Shown one piece after another: positions 22,238 through 31,515 of a DNA stretch of 44,880 nt. The stretch's first letter is position 1, and each line of letters starts with the position of its first letter. The position numbers and the translations under genes were made by a program. Source of the DNA: Lentilactobacillus rapi DSM 19907 = JCM 15042 (lineage in GTDB: Bacteria > Bacillota > Bacilli > Lactobacillales > Lactobacillaceae); the NCBI RefSeq assembly GCF_001436255.1, contig NZ_AZEI01000073.1, positions 1-44,880 of the forward strand. Direction: 5' to 3'. The notes below the pieces were generated by a model. The model ran no database searches, was not told the DNA's origin, and worked only from the letters and a program-made list of their open reading frames with translations.

Positions 22238-22282
22238 TAAAAAAAGAACATATTTATACTATCATTATAGTAGAATATGTTC
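22238..22282 (-). promoter_or_regulatory. Palindrome with T-run or -10 box in permease leader
   Basis: Arms GAACATATT...AATATGTTC (22246-22282) are followed on the minus strand by seven T (to 22239), so it looks like a terminator. It lies only about 33 nt from the permease start. Its loop also contains a TATAAT (complement of 22264-22269) with TTCGCA 17 nt before it. It is either an attenuator/terminator of the upstream gene or a palindromic operator around the promoter. Confidence 0.5.
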
Positions 22283-22342
22283 AATCTGCGAATCAATTAG
22301 GATAAATAGATATAATTGTTTATGTCGATCTTGGAATACTAA

Positions 22343-22855
22343 TTAGTTATTCTTCAATACATCAAGCATGGCTGCGTTGAAATCCACTAAGTCGTCGGGG
22401 GTTCGACTAGTCACTAAGTTATTGTCGATAACGACCGACTGATCCTTCACGCGCGCCCCTGCATAGTAAAGATCAGGTTGAACAGTGAGGTAGGCAGTCA
22501 TCGTGCGCCCCTTGGTGAGGCCAGTTTGGATGAATAGCTGAGGACCATGGCAAATCGCAAAAGTTGGTTTGTCTGCAAGGAGAAATGCTTTGACAAAGTT
22601 GACAAATCTGTCGTCAGCCCGTAATTGATCGGGGGAAAAGCCTCCAGGGATCAGTAAACCATCAAAGTCTGCCGGGGTAACATCAGCGATTGATTGATCT
22701 GCGGTGATATCGACACCATGTTTGCCCTTGATTTTGTTGCCGGCCTTGTTTTCAATCACGGTCACTTCATGGCCGGCATTCTTTAAGGCGTCAACTGGGG
22801 AGGTATACTCAATATCCTCAACGTCATTGGTGACAATTACAGCAATTTTACTCAT
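22343..22855 (-). CDS. DJ-1/PfpI family protein (YhbO-like)
   Basis: A 170-aa cytoplasmic protein of the DJ-1/PfpI superfamily. The nucleophile elbow is C102-H103-G104 (AICHGPQLF), with acidic residues near E13-E16 and GGFSPDQLR (71-79). YhbO/PfpI-type members act on glyoxal or methylglyoxal adducts or as stress proteins. Start ATG with a GGAAGAG ribosome site. It is divergent from the HxlR regulator, whose single cysteine suggests thiol or electrophile sensing, so control of this gene by that regulator is plausible. Confidence 0.88.
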   Translation of the reverse strand: MSKIAVIVTNDVEDIEYTSPVDALKNAGHEVTVIENKAGNKIKGKHGVDITADQSIADVTPADFDGLLIPGGFSPDQLRADDRFVNFVKAFLLADKPTFAICHGPQLFIQTGLTKGRTMTAYLTVQPDLYYAGARVKDQSVVIDNNLVTSRTPDDLVDFNAAMLDVLKNN

Positions 22856-22901
22856 TAGTCTCTTCCTTTCTTGTTAAAGCATGGTATCTATTTTATACTG
22901 A

Positions 22902-22916
22902 GTATCAAATCGATAC
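22902..22916. promoter_or_regulatory. Inverted repeat between pfpI and hxlR genes
   Basis: GTATC-AAATC-GATAC, with another GTATC at about 22884, in the short divergent promoter region. It is a candidate operator for the HxlR-family regulator. Confidence 0.4.
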
Positions 22917-22960
22917 AATAACGCACTTGCAGGTGCGTGCCCATTTTCGGAGGAGAAAAA

Positions 22961-23371
22961 ATGACTGACGTAATCAGAAAAGACGTAAAGGATCGATTAG
23001 AGGGCGGCGATTTCAGCTGTTCAAAAGAATTTACCTTATCGATGTTTAGCGGTAAATGGAAAATTGTTGTGCTGTTTCATTTAGGAACTGACGGTGCCTA
23101 TCGGTTTAACGAATTAATGCGGTTAATGCCAAAAGTGACGCACAAGGTACTGACCAATCAGCTTCGGGAAATGGCAGAGGACGGTCTGATTTCACGGGAA
23201 GTCACCACCGATTCCCGGGTAAAAGTGACCTACCGGATAACGGATCTGGGCCGGACCCTGATGCCGATCATTAATCAGATGTACGAGTGGGGCGAAAAAC
23301 GAATTAAGGAATTGCAGATCGAGCCTCAATATAGTGTGAAGCCGGTGAGCAAAGTTCGAAGCCAAAACTAA
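22961..23371 (+). CDS. HxlR-family regulator with a single cysteine
   Basis: A 136-aa winged-helix regulator: CSKEFTLSMFSGKWKIVVLFHL, RFNELMRLMPKVTHKVLTNQLREMAEDGLI, then the wing VKVTYRITDLG. The only cysteine is C20, just before the first helix, the place of the redox cysteine in YodB/HypR-type members that respond to quinones, diamide or aldehydes. ATG 22961 has GGAGGAG (22949-22955) upstream; the longer frame is less likely. It is divergent from the DJ-1/PfpI gene. Confidence 0.85.
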   Translation: MTDVIRKDVKDRLEGGDFSCSKEFTLSMFSGKWKIVVLFHLGTDGAYRFNELMRLMPKVTHKVLTNQLREMAEDGLISREVTTDSRVKVTYRITDLGRTLMPIINQMYEWGEKRIKELQIEPQYSVKPVSKVRSQN

Positions 23372-23419
23372 GTGTTCTTTTAGATAGCTGTCTAGTTCTG
23401 ATTTAATAATTCCTAACGT

Positions 23420-24364
23420 TTATAGTTTAAAAGCATTATCTACTTCATTAAATTCTTCGTCAGTCAATGCAATATTCATTGCCTTGGCGTTGCTTTGAAC
23501 CTGTTGAGGTGTTTTTGCCCCCGGGATGACAACCGAGACATCCGGGTTCTTGATGTACCATGCCAAGACAACTTGGGCGATTGTAGCGTCGTGGTTATCC
23601 GCAATTGGCTGCAAGTTTTTCACTGACTGGACGATGCCACTAAAGCGGCTGCCAGCAAAGTTTGGATCATTTTTTCTTAAATCACCGGCTGGGAAATCAA
23701 CTGGTGAGCCATCATACTTACCTGTTAGTAAGCCCGATGCTAGCGGGAAGAATGGCACAAAGGAGATGTGTTCTTTCCTCAAGTAAGGGAACAACGCCTT
23801 TTCCGGTTGGCGATGAATTAAGCTGTATTGGTCTTCTACGACATCGACTTGATGATTCTTGTTGGCTTCTTTGAGCTGGGCCAATGAAAAGTTTGAAACG
23901 CCAATCGCCTTGATGAGGCCTTCCTGCTTGAGTTCGTCCAAAGCAGCCACTGCTTGGTCCTTTGGCGTCTGGTCATCTGGAAAATGGATGTAAAAAATGT
24001 CGAGGTAGTCGGTCTGCAGGCGCTTTAAGCTTGCTTTCACAAATCGTTTGAGGTCTGCTGGATCATTGCTAATTGTGGTGTGCCCGTTTTTATCAACAAG
24101 CTGAGCACCTTTCGTAGCGATGGTGATTTTTGAGCGATCATAGTCTTTGATCACCTGGCCAATGAGTTCTTCCGAACGTCCCAGGCCATACGCGTAGGCA
24201 GTGTCAAGCATGGTAATGCCACTATTTAAGGCAGCTCGGACCGAGTTCATCCCATCTTCTTCGCTAAGATCCGGAAACAGGTTATGACCACCAACAGCAT
24301 TGGTTCCAAATCCCAGTGGCGTTGTTTCAACAGCTGATTTGCCAATCTTTACAGTTTGAGTCAT
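23420..24364 (-). CDS. Aldo/keto reductase
   Basis: A 314-aa NADPH-dependent aldo/keto reductase with the complete tetrad D54, Y59, K85 and H127 (LDTAYAYG, ATKG, IHFPD), and the C-terminal cofactor segment VVIPGAKTPQQVQSNAKA. It reduces aldehydes or ketones; the substrate is unknown. I use ATG 24364 (MTQTVKIG) with GGAGGA about 7 nt upstream; the 10-residue longer form would swallow the ribosome site. It is divergent from the NAD(P)-fold gene at 24464. Confidence 0.87.
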   Translation of the reverse strand: MTQTVKIGKSAVETTPLGFGTNAVGGHNLFPDLSEEDGMNSVRAALNSGITMLDTAYAYGLGRSEELIGQVIKDYDRSKITIATKGAQLVDKNGHTTISNDPADLKRFVKASLKRLQTDYLDIFYIHFPDDQTPKDQAVAALDELKQEGLIKAIGVSNFSLAQLKEANKNHQVDVVEDQYSLIHRQPEKALFPYLRKEHISFVPFFPLASGLLTGKYDGSPVDFPAGDLRKNDPNFAGSRFSGIVQSVKNLQPIADNHDATIAQVVLAWYIKNPDVSVVIPGAKTPQQVQSNAKAMNIALTDEEFNEVDNAFKL

Positions 24365-24387
24365 GTGCCATCCTCCTTTGATTTCTG

Positions 24388-24416
24388 TTGACATATATGG
24401 TACATATTAATTATGA
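24388..24416 (+). promoter_or_regulatory. Promoter of the 24464-25613 gene group
   Basis: -35 TTGACA (24388-24393) and -10 TTATGA (24411-24416), 17-nt spacer. Confidence 0.5.
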
Positions 24417-24463
24417 AACAACTGAACTAAATAATAAATCATTTAGATTAGGAAGTTACGCCT

Positions 24464-25021
24464 TTGAAAAAATTATTGATCTTAAATGAAAATAATCTCG
24501 TTGTTCCCCAATTTGAGAAGCTATTGGCAGCCGAGCCTCAAATCAGCTATGAAGAATACCAAGGGGATCTTCAAGACATGACGGGCTATGCCAAGCGTTT
24601 AAAGGACGTTGACTGGATTTTTTCAGCCGTTGGACCGCTGGACGTTGATTTGGATTTTGGAGAATTATTCGATGCCATTGACGAAGTTCAGCCACCCCTG
24701 AGTCATTTTGTGATGCTCTCTTATGCCGGAGTTGATGATGAATTAGAAACTGTCCCCGTTTACGAGGGGGTTAAAGATTCCAAAGAATTTATAAAACAGC
24801 AAAGATATGCAATAAAAATTGTCGATGAGGCAGAAATTCCGTATTCTATAATTAGGATGACGAAGTTGACTGATCAAGCTGGATTAAATTATCAACTATT
24901 TAATGAAGGAACCGCAATGCCATACGGAGAGGTGTCCAGTGGGGCAGTTGCGAAGCTGGCATTCGAGATGTTCAACAATAATGACTTCATTAATCGATCG
25001 GTCGGAATTATCAGCAAATAG
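24464..25021 (+). CDS. NAD(P)-binding-fold (NmrA/SDR-like) small protein
   Basis: A 185-aa protein of the atypical SDR type. Strand pattern and motifs such as DWIFSAVGPLD, FVMLSYAGVDD and IPYSIIRMTKLTD match NmrA/YwnB-like epimerase relatives. The N-terminus (KKLLILNENNLVVPQFEKLL) lacks the glycine-rich GxxGxxG loop, so dinucleotide binding may be altered or lost. TTG start at 24464 with AGGAAG 8 nt upstream. The next gene begins 16 nt after the stop. Function unknown; possibly a redox sensor or regulator. Confidence 0.72.
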   Translation: MKKLLILNENNLVVPQFEKLLAAEPQISYEEYQGDLQDMTGYAKRLKDVDWIFSAVGPLDVDLDFGELFDAIDEVQPPLSHFVMLSYAGVDDELETVPVYEGVKDSKEFIKQQRYAIKIVDEAEIPYSIIRMTKLTDQAGLNYQLFNEGTAMPYGEVSSGAVAKLAFEMFNNNDFINRSVGIISK

Positions 25022-25036
25022 AATTGGGGTGATCAT

Positions 25037-25396
25037 ATGGCAATTAAATTGGATTCAGATCAAGTGAAGGTGTTGAAAGCACAATTATCCGAAGCAAATA
25101 AAAATTCTCATTTTGTGATTATCGAGGCGTTTCAAAAGGATGAACACACTGGCGTCCGCATGGTGACGGATTGGAATAACTATGTGAACATGAAGACGAC
25201 CAATAAGGAAAATTTCCAGTTTAGAATCATTAGGGACATTCTGCCGATCACTGACAATCTGGTGTATTGGGCCGTGGCACAACAAAATTTGCATACTGCC
25301 ACTCAAAAGGGCCAACAAAATGAACAGGTGATCGATGATTTGGAATACTACACCAATAAGGTGATGGAAGAAAATAAAGTGAAGAGTAGCGGCTAA
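25037..25396 (+). CDS. Hypothetical soluble protein (119 aa)
   Basis: A 119-aa hydrophilic protein (MAIKLDSDQVKVLKAQLSEANK...) with no membrane segment or signal peptide and a helical, charged C-terminus. I recognise no family. GGGGTGA precedes the ATG, 16 nt after the NAD(P)-fold gene, so they are probably one operon. The following 51-aa gene has its own ribosome site. Confidence 0.75.
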   Translation: MAIKLDSDQVKVLKAQLSEANKNSHFVIIEAFQKDEHTGVRMVTDWNNYVNMKTTNKENFQFRIIRDILPITDNLVYWAVAQQNLHTATQKGQQNEQVIDDLEYYTNKVMEENKVKSSG

Positions 25397-25457
25397 CCTG
25401 AATGTTGCCTGGCGACACAGGTTTCCACGATGCAGCTTAGGACAGATGGAGGCTTAC

Positions 25458-25613
25458 ATGAATTCTAAAGAAGTTGCCCAATACGTCGATTTGGCGATGA
25501 AAAATCTGCATTTCATGAAAATGCAAAGAGAAAATGTGGTGTCTGAGGTTCAACGGTTGCTGAACCATTTATCAATTGAAGAAGTTCAGAACCAATTGAA
25601 TGGACACAAATAA
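25458..25613 (+). CDS. Small helical protein (51 aa)
   Basis: ATG 25458 with a GGAGG ribosome site (25448-25452) 5 nt upstream encodes 51 aa (MNSKEVAQYVDLAMKNLHFM..., ending VQNQLNGHK). It is predicted helical and amphipathic, without a membrane span. It ends inside the left arm of the terminator at 25604-25671, so it looks like the last gene of the 24464 group. No family recognised. Confidence 0.65.
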   Translation: MNSKEVAQYVDLAMKNLHFMKMQRENVVSEVQRLLNHLSIEEVQNQLNGHK

Positions 25614-25671
25614 ATCCAAATGGGACTGGAAGTGATCATACCTTCCGAGTCTCATTTGGATTTATTTGTGT
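25604..25671. terminator. Long bidirectional terminator
   Basis: Arms of 24 nt pair with one mismatch (from 25604 and back to 25671), continuing inward with GGAAG/CTTCC around a short loop. It serves the plus-strand 51-aa gene, whose stop codon lies within the left arm, and the converging transporter gene. Confidence 0.8.
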
Positions 25672-25697
25672 AAGTAACCACTATGGTCGGCTACTTT

Positions 25698-27101
25698 TTA
25701 CTCCTCTTTTAACCTTCTCGCCATCAAATCGGCCTCAATTTTCGGCTGCATTTTATCGAACTGATAGAAATACATCAGGATTAACCCAATGCCAAACCCA
25801 ATTAGTGGAACCCAAATATAATTCATTTCAATTGCTTTCAAGGCTTGAGGTGTCTGCTGGTGGTTGGCTATATAGCCGTTCATACTCAATAGGAATCCGG
25901 TAACGGCACCGCCAACGCCCATGCCGAAGTTGGAGGCAATTCCGGAGAATGAGGTCACTAAGCCTTCTGCTCGAACACCGCTTTTCCATTCGCCATAGTC
26001 CACGGTGTCGGCTAGCATCACTGGTAGTAAGCCCGCGAAGAAACCGTTCCCAAAATAACCCAGAATTGTCGCAGCAGCCAGAATTGGTACACTCAAATAG
26101 TGAGCCCCAATCCCTAAGATTGCTTGACTAATCACGCAAAGTCCCAACCCAATTGACATTGTGCCTTTCTTGCCAAAGTGAGCGGTCAGGAAAGGGGTAA
26201 AGACAATCACGACTAACGAAATAGCTTGCAGACCCAACATAACTGAGGCCAACCCCGCATCGTGCATGTTGTATTTAAAGAAATAGACGGTTACTTGAAG
26301 CTTGGTTTGCATGCCGATCCAGAAGAAGAAATACATCAATGAAATGATCATCCACGGCCAATTCCCCTTTAAAGCCTTGATGGACTCTGATAATGGTAAT
26401 TTGTGATCATTTTTGGGATGAACCCGTTCGCGGGTATTCTTAAAAGTGACCAGTAGTAGACAGCTGGTCAAGACGCCAATGATTACGGCAGTCAGGAAAA
26501 AGCCGAGCTGGTTGTTGCCACGACCCAAGAGGGCGACCATCGGCAGAACCATGACTGAAATCAAGGTTGCCCCAGTGGTTGCCAAAACTTGGCGGACGGT
26601 ACTCAACCGGACTCGTTCTTGAGGATTGCTGGTGAGGGATGGCAAAATCGAGGTGATTGGAATGTTGATTCCCAGATATAACACGTCGATTGCAATGTAG
26701 GTGACATATGCCCAAATCAGTTTACCCATCGAATCTAACGGCACCGAAGAGAAGGCCAGGATGAAGAAGATCCCGTATGGAATGGAGAACCAAAGGAAGA
26801 ATGGTCGGCTCTTACCCCATCTGGTGTGGGTGTGGTCAATCAAGATCCCCCAAGCGGGGCCACAAACTGCGTCAACGATTCTGGCGACGAAAAACAACGT
26901 GCCGATTGCGCCGGCAGCGACGAGAAAAACGTCAGTGTAGTAATACATTAAGTAGGTTCCGACCATTCCATTGGCGATATTGCAGGCGAAATCACTGACG
27001 CCATAACTCACCCGTTCTTTGTTACTCAATTTTTCAAGATGCTCATCGGGCTGGGTGTCGGTACTGAGCTCTGAAACAGATAAGTCATTTTCTGATTTCA
27101 T
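25698..27101 (-). CDS. GPH-family sugar transporter
   Basis: A 467-aa, 12-helix glycoside:cation symporter similar in sequence to the xylP-like gene at 13019-14434 (shared ARIVDA, IDHTHTRWGKSRP, ADTVDYGEWKSGVRAEG). There is no EIIA domain. It lies 21 nt downstream of the sucrose phosphorylase gene in an operon led by the GH13 glucosidase, so it probably imports an alpha-glucoside such as sucrose or an isomalto-oligosaccharide. Some GPH permeases carry sucrose, but the substrate is inferred from neighbours only. Confidence 0.85.
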   Translation of the reverse strand: MKSENDLSVSELSTDTQPDEHLEKLSNKERVSYGVSDFACNIANGMVGTYLMYYYTDVFLVAAGAIGTLFFVARIVDAVCGPAWGILIDHTHTRWGKSRPFFLWFSIPYGIFFILAFSSVPLDSMGKLIWAYVTYIAIDVLYLGINIPITSILPSLTSNPQERVRLSTVRQVLATTGATLISVMVLPMVALLGRGNNQLGFFLTAVIIGVLTSCLLLVTFKNTRERVHPKNDHKLPLSESIKALKGNWPWMIISLMYFFFWIGMQTKLQVTVYFFKYNMHDAGLASVMLGLQAISLVVIVFTPFLTAHFGKKGTMSIGLGLCVISQAILGIGAHYLSVPILAAATILGYFGNGFFAGLLPVMLADTVDYGEWKSGVRAEGLVTSFSGIASNFGMGVGGAVTGFLLSMNGYIANHQQTPQALKAIEMNYIWVPLIGFGIGLILMYFYQFDKMQPKIEADLMARRLKEE

Positions 27102-27122
27102 GATTTGTCATCCTTCCATTCC

Positions 27123-28598
27123 CTAATCAGCTAGGTTGGCTGAATCCAGAACCTTTGTCCAAGATTCGGATTCATCCTTGGCTTCAACAGTCAATAATTT
27201 CGTGTTAAGGTCTGCGGTTAACCGGGCCGCTGTTTTGCCATCGGCTGAGCTGCGGACAATGCTGATTTCTGATTGGCTTGGCTGCTCAACTTGGATGCTG
27301 CCATCGAGGTCAAATGCGGCGCTGGCATTGCGGAATCTCAATAATGCAAAGAGGTCCTTCACAACGGGCCGTTGGGTTTCCTGGTCAATTTCAGCTAATG
27401 AATAGTAATGCCGGTTGATGTTACGGCCTTCTTTGGTTTTCTCGAGTAAGTCCAAATCATTTTTGCCAGCCAACAAGCCTACGTAATAGATCTGCGGTAT
27501 TCCTGGCGCAAAAATTTGAATTGCCCGGGCCATTAGATAAGCTGGGTCGCTATCACCAAGAGCGGAGTAGTAGGTGGTATTGATTTGGTAAACATCCAGG
27601 TTGTGATAAGCCGTACTTGAGTAGACTTTTTTGACGTTGGCACCGACCTTGTACATTTCAGATTTGGTGTAATCGAGTTCTTGATCACTCAAAATGTCTT
27701 TGGCATCGACGACCCCAATGCCGTCATGGGTGTCCAAAGTTGTGAATTGATGCATGGGGCTGGATTTCAGCCAGGCGGCCAACCGGGTTGCATCACCCGA
27801 GTAGAGGCTGTAAAGAGTCACGATTGGAAGGGCAAAGTCGTAACTGAAGTAATTGTGGTCAGTTAATTTACGGACAATGTGATAATTTTCGTGGATTTCC
27901 GGTAAAAGGGTAGCTCCTTGGGGTTGGGTGATCTTGTTGATGCTGTCCAACAAGTTCCAAATTTCAGGTTCTACGAAAAAATCATTGGTATCTAATTTCT
28001 TAACCGCATAGGCAAAGGCGTCCAAGCGAATAATTGAAGCCCCATTTTTCATGAGAAATTCCAAGGTGGCTTTGATGAAATCCTTGGTGGCTTGCTTGGT
28101 CACATCGAGATCGATTTGATCGTCACCAAATGTATTCCAAACTTTGCCGGTTTGGCCGTCCGCAAAGGTGATTTCTTGGACGGGTGCCTTGGGCTTACGC
28201 TTATAGATCAGGTCGATGTCCTTTTGAGTGGGGCGTCCAGCCGGCCAAAATTCATCCCAGTGAATAAAGAGGTCACGATATTTTGACTGGTCGTGATTCT
28301 GCAGGAAGTCTTGGAAATACTTGGAATGCTTGGAAATGTGGTTCACCATAAAATCAAACATCAGGTAATAATTCTTGGCAAGCGTTTGAATATCGTTCCA
28401 GTCTCCAAACTTGGGATCAACCTGTTGGTAATCAACGGGTGAGAAGCCCCGGTCACCGGCAGACGGGAAGAATGGCAAGATGTGGACGCCACCGACCACA
28501 CCATCGAGTTGCGTACTGAGCACGTGTTGCAAGTCTTTAAGATTATCTCCAAGACTATCTGGATAGGTAATGAGCATTGCTTTATTTGTGAGTTTCAT
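27123..28598 (-). CDS. gtfA: Sucrose phosphorylase (GH13_18)
   Basis: A 491-aa enzyme that splits sucrose with phosphate into alpha-glucose-1-phosphate and fructose, saving one ATP. Catalytic residues are D193 (RLDAFAY), E234 (LPEIHE) and D292 (LDTHDG), matching Bifidobacterium sucrose phosphorylase spacing. The signature [27 protein letters not shown] is typical of sucrose phosphorylases. Related GH13_18 members use sucrose-6-phosphate or glucosylglycerol, so substrate confidence is good, not absolute. Its ATG overlaps the stop of the upstream glucosidase gene by 4 nt (ATGA), showing translational coupling. Confidence 0.9.
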   Translation of the reverse strand: MKLTNKAMLITYPDSLGDNLKDLQHVLSTQLDGVVGGVHILPFFPSAGDRGFSPVDYQQVDPKFGDWNDIQTLAKNYYLMFDFMVNHISKHSKYFQDFLQNHDQSKYRDLFIHWDEFWPAGRPTQKDIDLIYKRKPKAPVQEITFADGQTGKVWNTFGDDQIDLDVTKQATKDFIKATLEFLMKNGASIIRLDAFAYAVKKLDTNDFFVEPEIWNLLDSINKITQPQGATLLPEIHENYHIVRKLTDHNYFSYDFALPIVTLYSLYSGDATRLAAWLKSSPMHQFTTLDTHDGIGVVDAKDILSDQELDYTKSEMYKVGANVKKVYSSTAYHNLDVYQINTTYYSALGDSDPAYLMARAIQIFAPGIPQIYYVGLLAGKNDLDLLEKTKEGRNINRHYYSLAEIDQETQRPVVKDLFALLRFRNASAAFDLDGSIQVEQPSQSEISIVRSSADGKTAARLTADLNTKLLTVEAKDESESWTKVLDSANLAD

Positions 28599-30256
28599 GA
28601 ATTTTTCCTTTCATACATATACATATAGAGGTTGGCTGCCCACGGCTTGAGGGCAATTAGCGAATCAAGGGCTGCAGCCGGATCGTTACTTAAGACCAGG
28701 TTGGTGAGCTTGAACTGATCAGGGACCTGGAATTCAGCTGGCTGATCGCTTAAATTAGTGACAACCAGATAACCGGAATTGTTTGCTTCACGCGTGTAAA
28801 CGTAGAGTTGATGGTCGTGGGTATCGATGAGGTGATATTGACCTGACAGCAGTGTCTCATCCGTGAGGCGGAGATCAATCAGCTGCCGATAAAAGTTCAA
28901 AGTGGATTGAGGCGATGGCTGTTGGTCGGCCACATTAATCTCTGGATAGTTTGAGTTAACTTCGATCCATGGTTGGGTGTGACTGAAACCGGCAAATTTG
29001 CTTGTTGACCACTGCATCGGTGTTCGGGCGTTGTCGCGGCTCTTTGCCCGTAAGCTGGTCATGATTTTGGCAACCGGCCAGCCGGCGGCCAATTTTTCTT
29101 GGTAGAAGTGCTTGCTATCGAGGTCACGGAATTGATCGATGTGATCAAATGAAACGTTGGTCATCCCAAGCTCTTGTCCCTGGTAGACAAACGGGGTTCC
29201 CTTCATCAACAGATACATCATGCCAAGTGCCTGGGCGCTTTTTTCACGGTAATCAGTATCGTTGCCAAAGTAGGAGACGGCTCGGGGAAGATCATGATTT
29301 TCAAGGAATAGGGCGTTCCAGCCGTTATCTGCCAACCCATTTTGCCAGCGGGTGAGAGCAGCTCTTAACTGAGCAACGTCTACTTGACCGACCGTGAACT
29401 TTTCCCAAAAGCTGACGTGGTCAAATTGAAAAATCATGTTGAAATAGCCATGTTGCTCATCGACCCACTGTTGGGCCCTTGACACTGGCACGCCGCCAGC
29501 CTCGCCGACGGTCATCAGGTGATCGGGTTTGAAGTCATCACTTAATTCCTGAAGAAAATCGTCAATGCCGGCCACATCATTCATAGCCTCATCAGGTTGA
29601 TCAACGTCAGCGAAGGTTTGCAATTTCTTCAGATGGGAGATCGCGTCCAGCCTGAATCCGTCAACTCCGTGGCTGGCCCACCAATCAATGATCTCACTGA
29701 CAGCTTGATGAACCCGGGGATTTTCCCAGTTCAGGTCAGGCTGTTGTTTGGCGAATAGGTGATAATAATACTCATCGGTTTGGGGATTGTATTCCCAGGC
29801 CGAGCCGCCGAATAAGGACTGCCAATTGTTCGGCGCCTTGCCAGCTACTGGCTTTTTCCAAATATAAAAGTCGTGGTAAGGATTGTTTTGAGACTTCTTG
29901 GCTTCTTCAAACCAATGGTGCTGGTCGGACGTGTGGTTGATGACTAAATCGAAGACTACTTTGATACCTTTATCGTGAAACTTGGTAATCATTTCAAAAA
30001 CGTCTGCTAATTTTCCATATTGGGGATCAATCTGTTCGTAATTCGACACATCATACCCATTATCAACGTTTGGTGACGCGAAGAATGGGGATAACCAGAC
30101 AAAGTTGACTCCTAGTGATTTGATGTAGGGAATCTTTTCAATAATTCCCTGAATGTCGCCGACACCATCTTGATTGCTGTCATAAAAACTTTTCGGATAA
30201 ATCTGGTACCCAATGGCATTTTGCCACCAGGGTGGTTGGGATGAGGATTGATTCAA
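28595..30256 (-). CDS. GH13_31 alpha-glucosidase (oligo-1,6-glucosidase type)
   Basis: A 553-aa cytoplasmic alpha-glucosidase: [29 protein letters not shown], region I DLVINHTS, nucleophile D203 (GFRLDAISH), acid/base E252 (TVGEAGG) and [10 protein letters not shown]. The residue after the nucleophile is alanine, where isomaltases and oligo-1,6-glucosidases usually have valine, so its preference for alpha-1,6 over alpha-1,4 links is open. The start is TTG 30256 (MNQSSSQ) with GGAGG 8 nt upstream. It is the first gene of the three-gene operon controlled by the LacI-type regulator opposite. Confidence 0.88.
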   Translation of the reverse strand: MNQSSSQPPWWQNAIGYQIYPKSFYDSNQDGVGDIQGIIEKIPYIKSLGVNFVWLSPFFASPNVDNGYDVSNYEQIDPQYGKLADVFEMITKFHDKGIKVVFDLVINHTSDQHHWFEEAKKSQNNPYHDFYIWKKPVAGKAPNNWQSLFGGSAWEYNPQTDEYYYHLFAKQQPDLNWENPRVHQAVSEIIDWWASHGVDGFRLDAISHLKKLQTFADVDQPDEAMNDVAGIDDFLQELSDDFKPDHLMTVGEAGGVPVSRAQQWVDEQHGYFNMIFQFDHVSFWEKFTVGQVDVAQLRAALTRWQNGLADNGWNALFLENHDLPRAVSYFGNDTDYREKSAQALGMMYLLMKGTPFVYQGQELGMTNVSFDHIDQFRDLDSKHFYQEKLAAGWPVAKIMTSLRAKSRDNARTPMQWSTSKFAGFSHTQPWIEVNSNYPEINVADQQPSPQSTLNFYRQLIDLRLTDETLLSGQYHLIDTHDHQLYVYTREANNSGYLVVTNLSDQPAEFQVPDQFKLTNLVLSNDPAAALDSLIALKPWAANLYMYMYERKNS

Positions 30257-30297
30257 GCTAAACACCTCCAAATTAATGTAACCCTTTTCATGAGTTC

Positions 30298-30326
30298 ATC
30301 ATACAGGTTTGCTTTTTCTGTGTCAA
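30298..30326 (-). promoter_or_regulatory. Promoter of the glucosidase-phosphorylase-transporter operon
   Basis: Minus strand -35 TTGACA (complement of 30321-30326) and -10 TATGAT (complement of 30298-30303), 17-nt spacer. Confidence 0.75.
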
Positions 30327-30336
30327 TCGTTTGACA
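30321..30336. promoter_or_regulatory. LacI-family operator
   Basis: TGTCAATCGTTTGACA is a palindrome with only its four central bases imperfect and a central CG, as LacI-family operators have. It covers the -35 box of the leftward operon and lies about 75 nt before the regulator gene. Confidence 0.7.
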
Positions 30337-30411
30337 TAAATTAACATAAAATGGATTTAAAAATAGCTTGTGGTATACTTGGTTAGAAATAAAACGTAAG
30401 GAGACAGGCAT

Positions 30412-31398
30412 ATGCAGCCGAAATTAGATGATGTGGCCAAATTGGCCGGTGTGTCAACTACGACAGTTTCCCGGGTGATCAATGACCGGGGATACTTATC
30501 GGAAACCACAAAAGAAAAGGTATATAAAGCCATGCGGCATTTGAACTATCAACCTAGTTCGGCTGCCCGGGCACTCCACGGTAAACAATTTAAATTAATT
30601 GGCTTGATTTTTGCCGGGATCACCAATCCGATTATTGCTGAAGTGGTCGAAAAGATAGAAGACCGCTTGTTTAATAAGGGCTATAAGGCAATTATCTGCA
30701 ATAGTTTGGATAATCCGGATAAGGAGCGGCAATATTTGAGAATGCTGATGGCTAATCAAGTGGATGGGATTATCACGGGTTCTCATAATGAAGGGATTAA
30801 GGAATATGGGATGACCGAACTGCCGATTGTCTCTTATGACCGATACTTCAAGGATAAAATTCCAACCGTTCGAAGTGACAATTATGGTGGTGGTCAATTG
30901 GCAGCCAAGACACTGATTGACAAAGGGGCTAAGAAGCTGTTACTTATATCCGGTAGTATCGATGTTCAGATGCCGAATAACGATCGAATTACAGGCTTCA
31001 ACAAGGCCGTCGAGGAGCGGGGCCTCACTCCACAAACCGTTGAATTACCATTCAATTCAACACCTGCCATTAAACGGGCAACCATCCACCAATCATTGTT
31101 AATCGACCATCCCGATGCCGTTTTCTGTACCGATGATTTGACGGCAATTTTATGTATGCAGGAAGCTAAAAAGCTCGGTTTAAAGATACCGGCAGACCTG
31201 CAAGTAATCGGTTTTGATGGTTCCACGAATGTCCAGGAGTACAATCCGGATTTAAGTACAATTGTCCAGCCCTTGGACGATATTGCTGATCTACTCGTGC
31301 GACTGTTATTTAACCGCCTGAATGATGAGGGTGAAAACTTGTTGGATGAGTATACATTGCCGGTCAAATTGATTCAAAGAGCATCGGTTCGAAAGTGA
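30412..31398 (+). CDS. LacI-family repressor
   Basis: A 328-aa regulator. The N-terminal HTH is KLDDVAKLAGVSTTTVSRVINDRGYLSETT with hinge YQPSSAARALHGK. The periplasmic-binding-protein-like effector domain starts near residue 60. It is divergent from the glucosidase operon and almost certainly represses it through the palindrome at 30321-30336. The effector is probably sucrose, another alpha-glucoside or a product. The start is ATG, the third-last base of the triplet that follows an AAGGAGA ribosome site. An R2 hairpin lies just after the stop. Confidence 0.9.
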   Translation: MQPKLDDVAKLAGVSTTTVSRVINDRGYLSETTKEKVYKAMRHLNYQPSSAARALHGKQFKLIGLIFAGITNPIIAEVVEKIEDRLFNKGYKAIICNSLDNPDKERQYLRMLMANQVDGIITGSHNEGIKEYGMTELPIVSYDRYFKDKIPTVRSDNYGGGQLAAKTLIDKGAKKLLLISGSIDVQMPNNDRITGFNKAVEERGLTPQTVELPFNSTPAIKRATIHQSLLIDHPDAVFCTDDLTAILCMQEAKKLGLKIPADLQVIGFDGSTNVQEYNPDLSTIVQPLDDIADLLVRLLFNRLNDEGENLLDEYTLPVKLIQRASVRK

Positions 31399-31407
31399 GC
31401 TGACCAA

Positions 31408-31515
31408 CCGGCTGATCCTGGCCATTTAACAAAAAGAACCAACTATTCCTAATTTGAATCAGGAATAATTGGTTCTTTTTGTTAAATTCTGGGATTAAAT
31501 TGCCTTCCGTCCCAA
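31408..31515 (+). repeat. R2 hairpin repeat, full copy (R2-B), likely terminator of lacI-type gene
   Basis: Outer arms CGGCTGATCCTGGCCATTTAAC and GTTAAATTCTGGGATT through GCC. The inner stem pairs AAAAAGAACCAACTATTCC with GGAATAATTGGTTCTTTTT. Compared with copies C and D, the GAACC/GGTTC pair changes on both sides. It lies 10 nt after the regulator stop. Confidence 0.8.
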
